Assembly (NCBI RefSeq): GCF_000213175.1
Contig: NW_009799179.1
Span: 6,037,082 to 6,101,081, forward strand
Direction of reading: 5' to 3'
DNA: 64,000 nucleotides
Source of the DNA: Neurospora tetrasperma FGSC 2508
Lineage: Eukaryota; Ascomycota; Sordariomycetes; Sordariales; Sordariaceae
A model generated the notes under the pieces. It made no database searches. It was not told where the DNA came from and was given only the letters and a program-made list of their open reading frames with translations. The position numbers were made by a program, and so were the translations under genes. Below are positions 1-12,880 of this stretch, one piece after another; position 1 is the stretch's first letter, and the number at the start of each line of letters is the position of its first letter.

Positions 1-125
1 ACCCTTATTTCTATTATTAGCATTATTATTATTAGTAGTAATACTATTACCAGTAGCTATGGGGACCTAATCCTTTTTAAAATAATTACTAATATTATAA
101 TTAATATACTATATATAACGCTACC

Positions 126-560
126 CGAGTGCGGCGAGGGATAAGAATAAGGAAGCAGCTATTATAAGAGTTCGGCCTTAGAAGAAAAGGGACGGGGAGA
201 GTAGAGGCCTGCTCCTTGTGGAAGTCGCCACCTCGTCGGCGGCGTACTTCCTCTAGGACAACCTCTTCCTCTAGGACGGCGGCGCATACCCCTACGAACC
301 GTTCTAAGCCTCAAGCAACGTCCAATAATACTATAAATGTTAGGGAATCGGATATACAACGAAATTCTATCGCTAAGAAGATATCTACGCCCGCTATAGC
401 GAAGCTAAATACGAAGGAGATTATTTCAACGAAGTAAATTATCCTTTTAACGAAAATAAATTATTCGTTTATAATAAACCGTATAGGAAGAAAGGCTATT
501 TTATATATAGTCGAAAGGAGTATCCCCTTCTCCGAAAGGCTAAAATAGGTAGTCATTCCT
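126..560 (+). pseudogene. LINE ORF1 (Gag-like) fragment with decayed zinc knuckle
   Basis: This is the first LINE-1 segment. It aligns with the reverse LINE-6 copy at about 42930-43340. It keeps more TG and CA than the rest of the element. Around 455-540 a frame reads NKLFVYNKP then KKGYFIYSRKEYP; the Tyr residues fall where Cys is expected in a CCHC-type knuckle, as G-to-A changes in TGC or TGT would give. The 73-residue open frame at 216-437 is probably a wrong-frame product. RNA binding by ORF1 is known for Tad/I-type LINEs; the assignment here is inferred from position and the Cys-to-Tyr pattern. Confidence 0.55.
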
Positions 561-735
561 TAGCCGGAGCCGGATGTGGCCAACGAAGACAGTGAAACGC
601 CTTTTATCCTAGTATAATAAACGTTAAGATAATGAAGAATCTTTATAAATAAGATTATTATTTTAATATTTATATTATATTAATACCTATATAGTATATA
701 ATATTAAATTATTATTATATAATATATTTATTTGT

Positions 736-850
736 AGGGGCCTCGCCGGCCCCCTGTACCCCCGCGACTAACCCTAACCCTAACTACCCCTTATATAAAT
801 AATTTATTCACAAGCGGGGGCCTCCCGCCGGCCCCCTACAACCCCGGAGC
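736..850. repeat. Duplicated GC-rich hairpin blocks beside the telomeric array
   Basis: Two similar blocks, about 736-785 and 815-866, each contain a self-complementary GC core (ggggcctcgccggcccc and a close variant) followed by a run of CCCTAAC repeats. They retain CpG and GC content far above the flanks, so they escaped RIP, as expected for repeats below the usual length threshold. Each could fold into a strong hairpin. Function unknown. Confidence 0.6.
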
Positions 851-1026
851 TAACCCTAACCCTAACTAACCCTACTCCTAACTAACCCTAATCCTAACTA
901 ACCCTAATCCTAACTAACCCTAATCCTAACTAACCCTAATCCTAACTAACCCTAATCCTAACTAACCCTAATCCTAACTAACCCTAATCCTAACTAACTC
1001 TAACCCTAACTAACCCTAACCCTAAT
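851..1026. repeat. Interstitial degenerate telomeric repeat, 11 units of 16 bp
   Basis: The unit taaccctaatcctaac (two telomere-like hexamers plus a tetramer) repeats 11 times head to tail with few changes; the seven units from 883 to 994 are identical. Canonical CCCTAA arrays have a 6-bp period, so this is a 16-bp higher-order unit that grew from telomeric sequence. It sits inside LINE-1, not at a chromosome end within this window. The CCCTAA orientation is that of a left chromosome end. Confidence 0.9.
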
Positions 1027-1237
1027 TCTTCTATTTTGAGAATTATCTTCATTATTACTTAAGGATTTTCTTCCTTTTACTAAAAAAAGAAAAAAAAGAA
1101 ATCTTTTTAAAAATTCTTTTTTATTAAAATAATATTTTAAGAATTTTTACGTTAATTTCTTTATTATCTCTACCTACTATTAGCTTTAAATTTTTAATTA
1201 TTAAATAGCTTTTTTTTCTTTTATAAAAGAAAAACTT

Positions 1238-1311
1238 AACTCCAGGCTGGATTGAACTAACTACTTCTATAATATTAGAGTAATAGAATAACCATTAAGC
1301 TACTAAATTTA
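1238..1311 (-). tRNA. tRNA-like relic (probable pseudogene or pol III-derived repeat)
   Basis: On the minus strand a 74-nt stretch has tRNA size, an A-box-like TAGCTTAATGG and a B-box-like GTTCAATCC at the right spacing. The ends can pair (AAATTTAG with CTGGAGTT, counting G-U pairs). The anticodon arm is abnormal: a 6-bp stem (TTCTAT/ATAGAA) closes a 12-nt loop, so no anticodon can be assigned. It may be a decayed tRNA, a tRNA-derived SINE head or an organellar-type tRNA. Confidence 0.3.
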
Positions 1312-4300
1312 TTAAGTAACTAACTCAAATCATTGAAAAGGGATACCTTTTCCTTTACTTATATTATTAAAAGGCTAAAAGAAAAAAAAAACGAAAAAAA
1401 AAGAAGAAGAAAAAAGAAAAAGAACTCGAATATAAAATTTAAAAATTTTTTTTTCATTTTTTCATTTTCTAAATTTTTAATTTCTAATTTCCAACCCTAA
1501 TTCCAACCCCCTCCCAAAATTCCAGGGTTAAAGGCGCTATTGTAACCAAAATTCTTCTTTTTATCTTCTTTTGCTTTTCTCTCGATAATTAGAGCGTATA
1601 TTATAATGTAATTAGTACTAAAATGACCGCCTTATTTTTCTCGTTATTTTAACACCCTATATACTTTAATATATATAACGGTCGAAGAGTAATTTTAATT
1701 GCAAAGGAAGAAGTAGTTTTTTATAATTGAAAGTACGGGCCTCGAATTAAACTCGATATCCAAATTTCCTCTTTAAGATAGAGGGCTCCGTAATTAATAG
1801 TATTTGGACTGCTATAGATAGAACCGCCGCTCCTTCCTCGCTTCGAAGTGGGCCCATAGCACTACGACCTCTGATGTAGATTTCTGCCACGATTTTTGGG
1901 CCCGACAACGAATCTATAAAGGAATGGGCGTTTCAATAAGGGTATCCTATTAAACGCCCTTCCTAATTCCTATACTATTACTACCTTAGAGAAATAGATT
2001 GGAAGAGGTACGAAGAAAGGATAGTACAAAAAAACCGTTAATCCAATTTCCTAATTAAAACCTCTAGCCTTATAGGGCTTAATAAAGATATATTACTTAC
2101 GTTCGTAGAACGTAGGGGAGAATCGACCGTATAGTAGTAATAGTATTTATATAGCTATAGCCCTTCTAAAGGAAGTAATAGCCTTATCCTCCGCTATAGG
2201 AATAAAAGGAATTCTATTTTAGGGTAATATATAATTTAATTAAGAATATTCTATTAAAATATAAGAAAGTTATATAAGAAAGGGAAGCTTTTATTCAAAT
2301 AAGAGGAGATTTACAATATTATAGCGATTTAAGAGCCGGGTAAGAATTTAAGTAGGGATATCTATTATTCTAAGGGCGGGAGGTATTTTAGGGTCGATTA
2401 TTTAGAAAAGGGAAGGGTAGTAATATATATAAATAAGAGGTAGAATTTAAAGGACGTTAATTTTTAAATTAAGAAGGACTAAATTATAGTAATATCTTAA
2501 AATTCAAAGGATTTAATCACCGTCTATTTCATTTATTCCTTTATTTTAATATAAGGAATATTAAAATACTAGTAGGGGTTTCTACTCTTCGAATTCATCA
2601 AGACCGGACCCTTAGCAGGAAATTAAATTATAATTGTAAATTTCACCTTTTATTATCCCGATTAGGATTTAAAGAATAGAATTAATTTAAGGGTTACACA
2701 CCTCTTTATATAAGTATAATATTAGAAATCTAATTTATTTACCCCCCGTAATAAACTAATAAAGTTTAATAATATTATATAAAGCGAAAGAAATAGAATA
2801 ATCAATTATATATAGTTACTACCTAGGGTTAAAGCTAAATATTAGGGAATATAGTAGTACGAATAAATTATTTTAAATTATTACCGTCAAAGAATTTAAA
2901 TTTACATAGGGAAAAGCAATTGGAGGATAGAAGAGAAAGGAGGATATAATTAGAGTTTCATAAATATAATTAAAATGAAGAAGGCGGTAGAGAAATAGAT
3001 TTCGGTTTTAGAAAGGATGGATATAATAGAGGATTTCAAATAAACTTTTTATAAGTTCGATAGAGAACTTACTAGTATTATAAAAGAATTTATCCTATAC
3101 CGGAAGAAAAGTTAAAGGAGGAAAGTAGATTAATAAACGTTGAAATATAAAACAGTTATAAAGGAAGTATAGTAGAAGTATTAAATATAATTTGGGTATT
3201 AAATGCTATTAAATTAAAGGGAATTTATTATAATAATTATAAAAAAGAAGAGGTTTATAGTAAAAGTATAGTAAATAATATAGTACGAAGGTATCGTTAA
3301 AGCTTTAAAGAACCTAAATTAATTTTAATTTATAAAGAAATAGGTTCGAACCTAAAATTACTATTTAATAAATTCGTTTAAACTATTAATACTTTAAATT
3401 TACGAAAGGGTAATAGAAATTAGAAATTATAGTAATAAGGCCGAAACTTTTACTAACTATTTTTTGCCGAAGGTAAACGCTTTAATATATTATTTGCCGG
3501 ATTAAATTAAATTAATAAATAGTATTAACCCGATAATTATTAGCGAATTGATTATTAAAGAGGACGTTTAGAACGTCTTCTCCCGGATAGCGTTTAATAA
3601 AGCCCTAGGCGTCGATTAATATTTAAATAGATTCTTAGAATTATATAAGTATATATCCTAATAAGCGATAGTATATTTAGTATTAACTAGTTTCCGGTTC
3701 AGATATTTCCTATAACAGTTTAAAAATATAAAAGGAATTATTTTTAAAAAGTTTAAAAAGCATATTACTTAATAGAAATCAGCGGGTATATAGAGGCTTA
3801 TATTACTATCTAATAATATTAGAAACATCTTCGACGTTTTTATAGTTAAAAGATTTATATAGGTAGCTAAAGAATTTGAATTCCTACCGGAGGGTTAAAT
3901 AAGTAATTAAATAGGCTGTTTAATAGAATTTATAGTCCGGGTAATTACTAATATAATTTATATAGTTTAGAAATTCAGGGTTGTAACGTCCTATATACTC
4001 CTCAATTTAAAGGGAGTATTTAATAGAATTAATTATAGGTAATTTCTATTTACTTTATAGGATATATAATTCCCGATATAGATTATTAAGTAAGTAGTTA
4101 GCTTCATTGCTAATAGAAGAGGCTCCCTCTTTTTCGATAATGAAAAATTCCGCTCTTATATCATTATAATAAACGTACTTTAAGGCTCCCCACTCTCTTC
4201 TATCCTTTTTATACTCTTTATTACCCTAGTATATTAAAAGTTAATAATAATTTTAAATATAATTACCGTCGGTATTATAAATAATATTAATATTATTATA

Positions 4301-5795
4301 ATAGTATATATTATTAAAGAGAATTATTGAATTTTATAAGTAGTATGGGAGATATATTCGGAATAGGTAGGGGCGAGAGGTATAGAGTTCGAAGTAAATA
4401 AAATAGAATTAAGATATTTATTACGGACGGAGGTACTAAGTACGGAAACTCTTTAATTTAAGGACGTAGTATTTTAACCGACGGAATTAATAAAATTCCT
4501 CGGGGTTTAGTCAGATTATAAAGTTAATTATTAAGCTTATACGGAAGTAGTGAAATAGAAAATAAAAATTTTAACAAATATATTTATAAGGTTAATTAAA
4601 AATATAGGGTTATTCCTTCATTTGGGCAAGGGAAATATTCATTAAATTTATTTATAATACTATTATACGTAGAGCTTTAGTATTCTACTGATTGATTAAA
4701 ATCTATAGGGAATTGTAGCGGATGTAATCAGATTGGCAAAGTATTAGACTAAATATTCGAAAGTTATTACTAGAGTATATAAAACTATACTAATATAGAA
4801 TTTAAAAATAGAAACCTTTTATTCACCGTTCGACTTTTATTTTAATAAATGAGTCTAGGCCTTCGAAGAAAGGTTCGTCCGAACGGAATAAATAAAATTA
4901 GTCCGGGGAATTATAACCTAAGTAATTAACTATATTTAAATATAATAAATTAGAAGTTAGTTATCCGTCGCTAAATTAGAAAGTAGTATAATTAAAATTC
5001 GGTAGGCCGAAGAGTAGGTATTAATAGAAAAATTACTAGTAATTATAGCCGGTCCTCCTTCGGAATTAGGGACCCTACTATTACTATTATAAATTCTAGA
5101 ACTAATAATTACCGACCGAAAGGAATAGTTAAAAAATATAATAAATTGAAAATAGGTATTGTACTATAGTTATTCTTCAACGGTAGTAGTAATAAAATTG
5201 AATCGACGGTACGAGTTTACTATCGCCGACCTTAACCCTAAATTTAATGATAAAGCTATTTAATAATATATAATTAATATAAGGAAAGTGATGAAAAGAA
5301 GGAAAATTCGAATATTCAAGAAAGACAAAGACGAACCGTATCTATTAATTGAAGCGAAGAGCTCCTTTTTAAGCTAAACTAGAATAGAGGTTATTAGACT
5401 TCAGGCATTCCTCTTCCGGAAGAAGGTATTGAATATTTAAATACCTATCTACATTTAAGGGTTAGAGAAGGACACCTTCGCCTATATTATTTTGAATTTA
5501 CTTTAATATAGAAGGCTTCTAATAATCGGATTTAGATAATTAGCTATTAACGAAAGAAGAGTTCTAAGAGTACTTAGATAATAGAATTAAAGCCGAAAGG
5601 ATACTATTATAAATATTAAGGTTAGGTAAATTAAAGGAGTATTACCTAGTAATTAAATTAGAGGAGGAGTAATGTAAGGAGATTATAAGGTACTTTTAAG
5701 GAGGGAATAAATTATTCATAATACTAGAATAAGAGAATAAGGGATAGGGGAGAAACAATTATATTAATTATAAATACGTTTTAAATTATAGTTAT

Positions 5796-6035
5796 TGTCA
5801 CAGGCATTGCTACCATGTTCCTGTATATAGATAGAGGGTGCTGTACTGCATTAAGTGCAGTCAACTGTGCAGCTGCCTGCGTGCAGTACAACAGTCACGT
5901 GCATACGTGCTGTGGTCCGCGTACTGGACCCATACGGCGTGCCCTATATAGTTCTCGTACGCGTATAGGTTTCTCTTTCTATTCCTCGTACAATAATGAA
6001 AGTCTTACCTTAGTGCTTATTCGCGCCCTATAATA
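5796..6035 (+). repeat. Gypsy-1 5' LTR, mostly without RIP
   Basis: It starts tgtcacagg and contains a TATA-like ccctatatag at about 5942-5951. Its first half is full of CA and TG dinucleotides, unlike the 3' LTR and unlike the element body. The LTR would supply promoter and polyadenylation signals. The 72-residue open frame across it (5815-6033) is not a gene. Confidence 0.9.
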
Positions 6036-6539
6036 CTTTATTATACCTAACCTTCGCGTTAAAGCGTAATAAGTAATTTCGGTCGAATTAAATTTAGTAG
6101 AGGTTAATGTAATAAATCGGTTTTTACGAAATTTACTCTTTGGCGAATTGTATAATCGTTGATAGCGAATTGGAAATTCTGAACCCTAAAATAGTAAATA
6201 AATATTTAGAATAACGAGGGTGCAATTATCGTATTGTACAATACGGTAAAAAGAATATCTATTTTCTTATTCTAGTTTTTAACGAACTATTAATCCAATT
6301 ATTTATTCAGGTAATTCAATTGTTTATTCAAATAAGATATTTAATAATTAGGATTATAATAGTAACGGTTAAATCGACCTTGCTAGGGTTTTCCCTTCCC
6401 TATTTGAAGGCTTTAACGTATTATTCGCTATTTATAGTAATAATTCTAATATTAGCCTTCGGGTTTTACCTAACTTCGCAATATAACTTAGGAATTATGG
6501 AGAAATCAGAAAGTTATTATATTATTTTAAGAAAAAGAT

Positions 6540-8260
6540 TAAACTATTTAACGAAAACGTTATAGCCGAGTAGGAGAAATTTAAAGACTATAAGCGCGAC
6601 GCCGAAACCAATATCAAGAAGATGAGCTATAAGATAGGATAAATAGTTAATTATATTGGTAAATTCAAGGGTATTAAAAATAGGTCGTAGATTATTAAGG
6701 GTCCTATAGAATTAATATAATTAGGTCGTTAAAGATAATATATCCTTAGAGTAGAAGTTGGTTATAGTTGAGAAAGAGAAAGTAGTTTAGGAGAGTAATA
6801 TAATTAAGATTATTATTAAGAAGGAGAGCGACTATTAGAATATTTTTAATTTACTAGCTACGGTTAACGCTATATTTAACGAATTCAAGTAGGAATATAG
6901 TAATATACGTATTGTGATTAAAATCGTATAAGACGAGGCCGCTAAAATATAAGAGGATATTAAAATTATTTAGGACGATTTCTACTTAGCCGAAGAAAGT
7001 ATATTCGTTACTGAAAACAACCTAGTAGCGGCCTCAGAATAATTTAAAGTAATTATTAAAGGTAGGTTCCAAACTATAATTAAAAATATTACGGACGGGG
7101 ATATTAGTAGTATAGAATATAATAGTAACCCTCGAGGATTAGGTAAAGGAACCGGCTTTAGCCCTAGCAATACAAGTAGCGGTCCTAGTAATAACGGCCC
7201 TTATAGATTGGGTAAAAGGACCAGCTTTAGCCCTAGTAAAATAAATAACGGTCCTAGAAATAGAGGAAGTTTTCCTAGAAATAGTAGAAATTTCCCTAGT
7301 AGTAGTAGGGGATTCCCTAATAGAGGTTTCCCCGGCGGAGGGTTCCCCGGCGGGCCCGGAGGTCCCGGCAGCCCTAAAAGTCCCGGCGGTCCTAGAAGTT
7401 ACCCGCCCCTCCCCTCTAACCCCTAATCCAATTATTACTATAAAGTTTTTTATTAAGACCCCGAAGATTTTGATAGCGAGGAGATAAATACTATTAAGGA
7501 CTATAACGCTTATAACGTTTAGAATTTAAATATTCGTAGCTATTAATTAATAGATAGATACGAATTCTCTAACGAATTATTTAAACTCCTCTATACTATA
7601 ACCTACTTAAACAGTGAGGCTAAAGTTAGTATTAACAATTATTATTAATTTATCCTAAATAAATTTTATTATTTAATTTAATGAAAATAGAAAACAAGCA
7701 AGGAGTTCCTTACTTACCTAAATAAACGCTACAAATAAGGTGACTTTATAACTATAGTAGAGAGAGAGTTATTAAATTTTAAATAAATTAATAAGTATAT
7801 TAATTATAAAGATTTCGAAGCTAAATTCGTTTCGTTAGTAAATCGTTACAATTATAATATAATTACTAAAGTTTGCCTCTTATATTAAAAAGTAGTTAAA
7901 TTATTAATTAATTCGGTTTCCTACTATTACGTTCAACTGAAATATAACGATTAGAAGGGATAATTTACTTTATTCCGTAGTATTATTAAAGTATATACTA
8001 AAGTATTGCTTTATAATAATTATATCCAAACGACTACGAATAATAATAATAGTAATAATAAAAGTAGTAGTAATGATAGTAGTAAGTAGAAGGACCCCGA
8101 CTCTATAGATATAGATCGTACCAAATTTACAGAAATTTATAAAAACGTCCTATAAGAACATTATAATAAAGGTAATTATATAAACTATAATAAAGGAAAA
8201 TATTTAGCTAAAGACTATAGAAGTAATATTAATTATAGAATTAGAAGTAAGTAACCTAAC
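6540..8260 (+). pseudogene. Gypsy-1 gag relic with Gly/Pro-rich linker and dead CCHC knuckle
   Basis: Gag packages the element RNA into particles. The frame from about 6620 onward reads as a charged, coiled-coil-like protein with stops at former Gln codons. At 7208-7426 it is open and encodes a Gly/Pro/Ser/Asn-rich, collagen-like linker with GFPGG-type repeats. At 8171-8221 the frame reads GNYINYNKGKYLAKDYR: the spacing is exactly that of a CX2CX4HX4C zinc knuckle, with all three Cys and the His replaced by Tyr, as expected from TGC/TGT-to-TAC/TAT and CAC/CAT-to-TAC/TAT changes. Confidence 0.75.
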
Positions 8261-8559
8261 TATTCGGGTTTAAGTATTACTATACGCTAAAGCTCTAATA
8301 TAAGCGCCCTAATTACTAATAGTATAATAGTAAATATAACTTACCCTACACTAACTATATTTATAGTCCTAATAACCCTAACCCCCGCCGTCCTAATTCT
8401 ATAGACAAATGATAAACCCTAGGGCTATATTGTACCCCAGGGTATTCCGGGATATAAAGAGGAAAGATAAGGGCAAAGACAAAAAAATTTAATATTTATA
8501 CAATTGGTTATTGAAAGATCGAGCTATTTAAATTAAGTATTTTAAAATTCTATAAGCAA

Positions 8560-11500
8560 AATACAACCCTCCTTTCTACGTATTTTTAATATTCCTAATA
8601 TAATAGTAAAGTAGAATATATACTACTAATTAATTTAGAATATTCGGGTAAAGCCTTTATTAATTGTTCGTTTGCGGAAAAAGTTTATTTAGAATTCAAA
8701 ATACTAAAGAAGCCAAGACTATTACATTTAATAGATGGCGCTTTTAAACGTATTAATAATTATAAAGAGGTTATTCGGTTCTTTATAGCCAATTTAGCGG
8801 TAAATTACCCAGTTATTTTAGGGTAGCTATAATTACAATTCTATAACTTAAATATGGACTAGGTAATTAATAAAATTATTTAGAATGTTAGATATATAGG
8901 GATATATATAAATTAACCTTTAGAAATAGTAGTATTCCTAGACGAGGCTTAAGAAATAGAAGAATCTGAAGAATCCGAAGACGAATCCTACAACTTTAAA
9001 AATGAGTCCGAAGATGAATTTAAAGAGGAGGATATCCTTGATTGGACGATTAATATTACTAAGGCCCCTAAAGGAAATGAAACTATAATAATAGACTTCA
9101 TATCCCCGCTAATTTACATAAATAAATTCGAAGAACTATTCGGTTTAGAAAGGAAGCTTACGCCTAAGAAAGTTAGAATATAAGTTAGGATTATTAGTAG
9201 GCGGAGAGTCTAAATAATATTATAATTAGAGAGAGTTAAACGTACAACGTTCTAGCCCTTTATACTTATAATTAGTATAGTAGCGTTAAACTTTTTAGAC
9301 TTTAAATTAATTAATATAAGAATATTTATATTTAATATTAGGTTGAGGGGAATTTAAGTAAATTTAATAATATAAATAGAATTCGAAGAGGTATAGAAGG
9401 AGAAGAAAGAAATTATTTCTATATTAATTCTATTGGAAGATACTTCGAAAAATATGATATAGGGTAAGGGCGAGCTTTATAAGTACTACTTTAAGGATAC
9501 TAAAGTCTATAAATTTATTAACTTATATTAAAAAGAACCTATAGGAGAAAAAATAGGCGCGTAATCCTTTTAATTTAGCGAGGCGGCCCGAGATTTCGTT
9601 AATTGTATTTGTAAGTTAGGGTTCGGAGAGGAGACGTAAGAAAAGAAAGAGCCTGTACAATTATCCGAAATTAATAAAATCTATAGCATTATAAAGGAAA
9701 ACGTATAAAAGTTTATAGAGAAATTTATAAAGCTAAAATATATACCGAAATAAATGAAAGTATAATTCTTTAATAAATATAAGGATTTATTATACGTTAT
9801 AAACCCTATAAACATTAAAGTAATCTTTAAGTACCGTTTATGCAATTATAAAATTAAATTGAAATTAGGAATGGAGTCGTTACTTTACTCTAAAGCGAAA
9901 CTAATATTACCCTAAAAATTGAAGGTTATTAAATAATAGTTGGATAATAATTTAACGAAGGAATTTGTCCGACTATCGACTTCGGATATCGCCTCTCCAA
10001 TCTTACTAGTAAGGAAGTTAGGCGGCGGTATAAGAATTTATATTAATTATAAAAGTATTAATAATATCTCTTTCAAAAATAAATACCCGTTACTATTAAT
10101 TAAAGAAATGCTGGACGCTATTTATCAAGCTAAATAGTTTATTAAAATTAGTATAATCGCGGTATTTTATACATTATATATAATTGAGGGCTACGAATAA
10201 TTAACAGTATTTATTATACAATTCGCGCTATACGAATTATTAATCTATCTGTTTGGATTTTTAGAAATACTAGCCTCGTTCCAAAACTTTGTTAATAATA
10301 TATTATATAACGTCCTTAATATTTATATAATAGCCTACTTTAATAATATCCTAATCTTCTCAGAAACTTATAAAAACTATATTAAATACGTCCGAGAAGT
10401 ACTTTAACATTTAATTAATATAGGCCTCTAAATTAATATTAATAAATACGAATTTTATATATAAAGAACTAAATACCTAGGATTATTTATTATTCCGGGT
10501 AGTATCGAAATAGATCCCGAGAAGGTAGTAACGGTTATTAAATAGGAAGTACCGACTAATAGACGCTAATTATAACGGTTCTTAGGTTTTACGAACTCCT
10601 ATAGGAGATTTATCACCGGCTTTTCTTATATAGGTAAACTACTATATAAGCTAATAAAAAGAATAATCGAATAGAAGTAGAATAAAGAATATAATAACGC
10701 CTTTAAATCCCTAAAGATAAAATTCATATTTATACCGGTATTAAAGACGTATAACTAGGAGAAGCCTATAATTATTGAAGTTAATACTTTAAATTAATTA
10801 TTGGGAAGTACCCTCTCTTAAATATATAACGAGGAGCTCTATCTAATAATTTATTTCTTAGACAAGTATTCGGCGGCCGAATATAATTACAATATATATA
10901 TTAAAGAACTATTAGTAATTATTAAGGCGCTAGAAGAGTAGAGGCCGGAATCGGAAGGAGTTACTAAACTTTCTAAAATTATTACGGATTATAAGAATTT
11001 AAAGATATTTAGTACTACGAAGAAGCTTGTTCCCCGGCATATATAGTAATTTAAATTTCTATCTAAATTTATTTTACAATTAAATACCAGCCGAGATTGA
11101 TAAGTATTAGGCCCGACACTTTAGGCCGGAAGCTAGAATATATTCTTAAAGACGAAATAAACAATAGGCTAAAAGCTAGGAAGAAGCTACTTATCGACCT
11201 AGACCGCTTTAACTAATCCTTTAATAATAGGCAGCTCTTAAACGTCGAAGGCGAAGGATTCATGATAAATATTATATTAGAAGACGGAGCCCCCTTTATT
11301 ATATATATTCTAAAAGATAGCTTTAAGAATAACGATATTAAAGGGCTAGGTATTCATACAAATAATTTAATAGATCGTACTTATATTAATTCTCTTATAA
11401 TAGCCGATATCCGGGAAACTATCCGAGTGGGAAATTGTTATCCGAAGTACTTAAAGAAGAAACTAAAGATCCTATTCGTCGAATACTATATAGTTAATAA

Positions 11501-12880
11501 TAATATAATATTCTAGAATACGTTAGTAATTCCTCCTAATACTAAGAAAGTCTAATTAGAGTTAATCTACCGTACTTATTTATTAGTATAAGGGGGTTAC
11601 CCGGATAGAGATAAAATAGTAGTATTAATATATCGGTATTTCTGATTATGAATAATTATAATAATAAACGTTTACTATAGGGTATATATTCTTTATAGTA
11701 GGACTAAGGCTACTAAAATATTACCGGTAGGGTTTTTAAAGCTTTTACTAATCCTATATACTCTTTAGAAGGATATTTTTATCGACTACGTTACCCTATT
11801 CCCTAAATTAAAGAAGGCAAGTGGATGTATTAAATACGAATATATACTATTTGTAGTAAATAGACTTACAAAGATACGACACTTTATTCTAATAGAAGGA
11901 CTATTAATAGAAAAATTAGTAGAAAAGTTTATTAACTATATTTATATACTTTATAGCCTCTCAAATACTATTATATCCGATAGGGGAATTTAATTTATAT
12001 TGGCTTTCTAAAAGCAATTATTATATAGGCTAGATATTAAACTAAAACTATCTACCCCTTACTATAAAGAAATCAATAGTTAAACCGAAAGGATTAATAC
12101 TGAAATAGAATAATATTTATAGATATTCATTAATTAGGTATAGAATAATTAAGTAAATTAGCTACCCTTAGGCGAGTTCTAAGGGAATAATTTTAAATCT
12201 ACGTTAATTAGAATTACCCTATTCTTTACTAACTACGGGTTTTATCCCCGAATAGGTATAAAGCCGACTATACTATTACCCTTAAACGTTATAAATATAT
12301 AGCGAAAGTGGATTTCTAATACTAATTAATTAGTAGTATACTTTAAGGAGGTTTAGGACTTTACTAAAATATCTTTTTGTAAGTATAAGAGCGTTATAAG
12401 GTAGTAGTAAATAAGAAGTGTACGGATACCCCTGAATATAAAGTAAGTCATAAAATTCTTATTAATATAAGTAACTACGCTACTAAATATCCGTATAATA
12501 AACTAATACCCCGGTTTAAGGGGCTATTTTATATTATAAAAGCTAATTTATATATAGTAGAGTTAATTCTACCTTAAAATATGAAGGTTACCTACATTAT
12601 TAATATATCCTATATTAAACTTTATATCGAGGGACTCCCTAACTAAAGGGAGTTAATAATAAATGTTAGGATAAACGAGAGTATAATTATTAGTAGAATA
12701 ATTAACTTCGAAGAAAATAGATAATAGGAGTTCGAAGAATTGTTAGATTACTAGAAAATCTACGGCTCTTAGAAGTATTTAGTAAAGTAGTTATATACTT
12801 ATTAAATTAGTAACCGGTTAAGAATTTTAATAGTCATTAAGAGTTAGTCTAGTAATTTAATAATAACTATTTAGAATTTA
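8560..12880 (+). pseudogene. Gypsy-1 pol relic: protease, RT, RNase H, integrase, chromodomain
   Basis: Protease lies near 8600-8880 (AFINCSFA block). RT spans about 9940-10480; SPILLVRKLGGGIRIYINYK and the NKYPLLLI block match Gypsy RT, and the catalytic Y-x-D-D has become YFNN at 10336-10347, followed by ILIFS. RNase H is near 10740-11100. Integrase spans 11540-12330, with VVNRLTKIRHF, IISDRGI (11969-11989) and a TERIN block before the last acidic residue. A chromodomain-like stretch (EELLDY...YLVK) lies near 12725-12800. The chromodomain would have targeted integration to heterochromatin in known chromoviruses. Stops throughout make it non-functional. Confidence 0.85.

Larger units (their letters stand above)
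561..1900. other. Inserted AT-rich segment with telomere-like repeats, between two LINE-1 halves
   Basis: LINE-1 homology to LINE-6 stops near 560 and resumes near 1900, so about 1.3 kb is foreign to the LINE. In order it holds a motif (caacgaagacagtgaaacgc, about 581-600) shared with 50167-50186; an AT stretch; two related GC-rich hairpin blocks (736-768 and 815-850); degenerate telomeric repeats (851-1026); poly-pyrimidine/poly-purine tracts; and a tRNA-like relic on the minus strand. No coding frame is recognisable. I could not find a clear target duplication, so it may be an insertion or a repair event. The downstream boundary is approximate. Confidence 0.5.

Noticed and set aside
851-1026. 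A true chromosome end at the left of the window
   Set aside because: Transposon sequence continues on both sides of the array and the repeats are degenerate.
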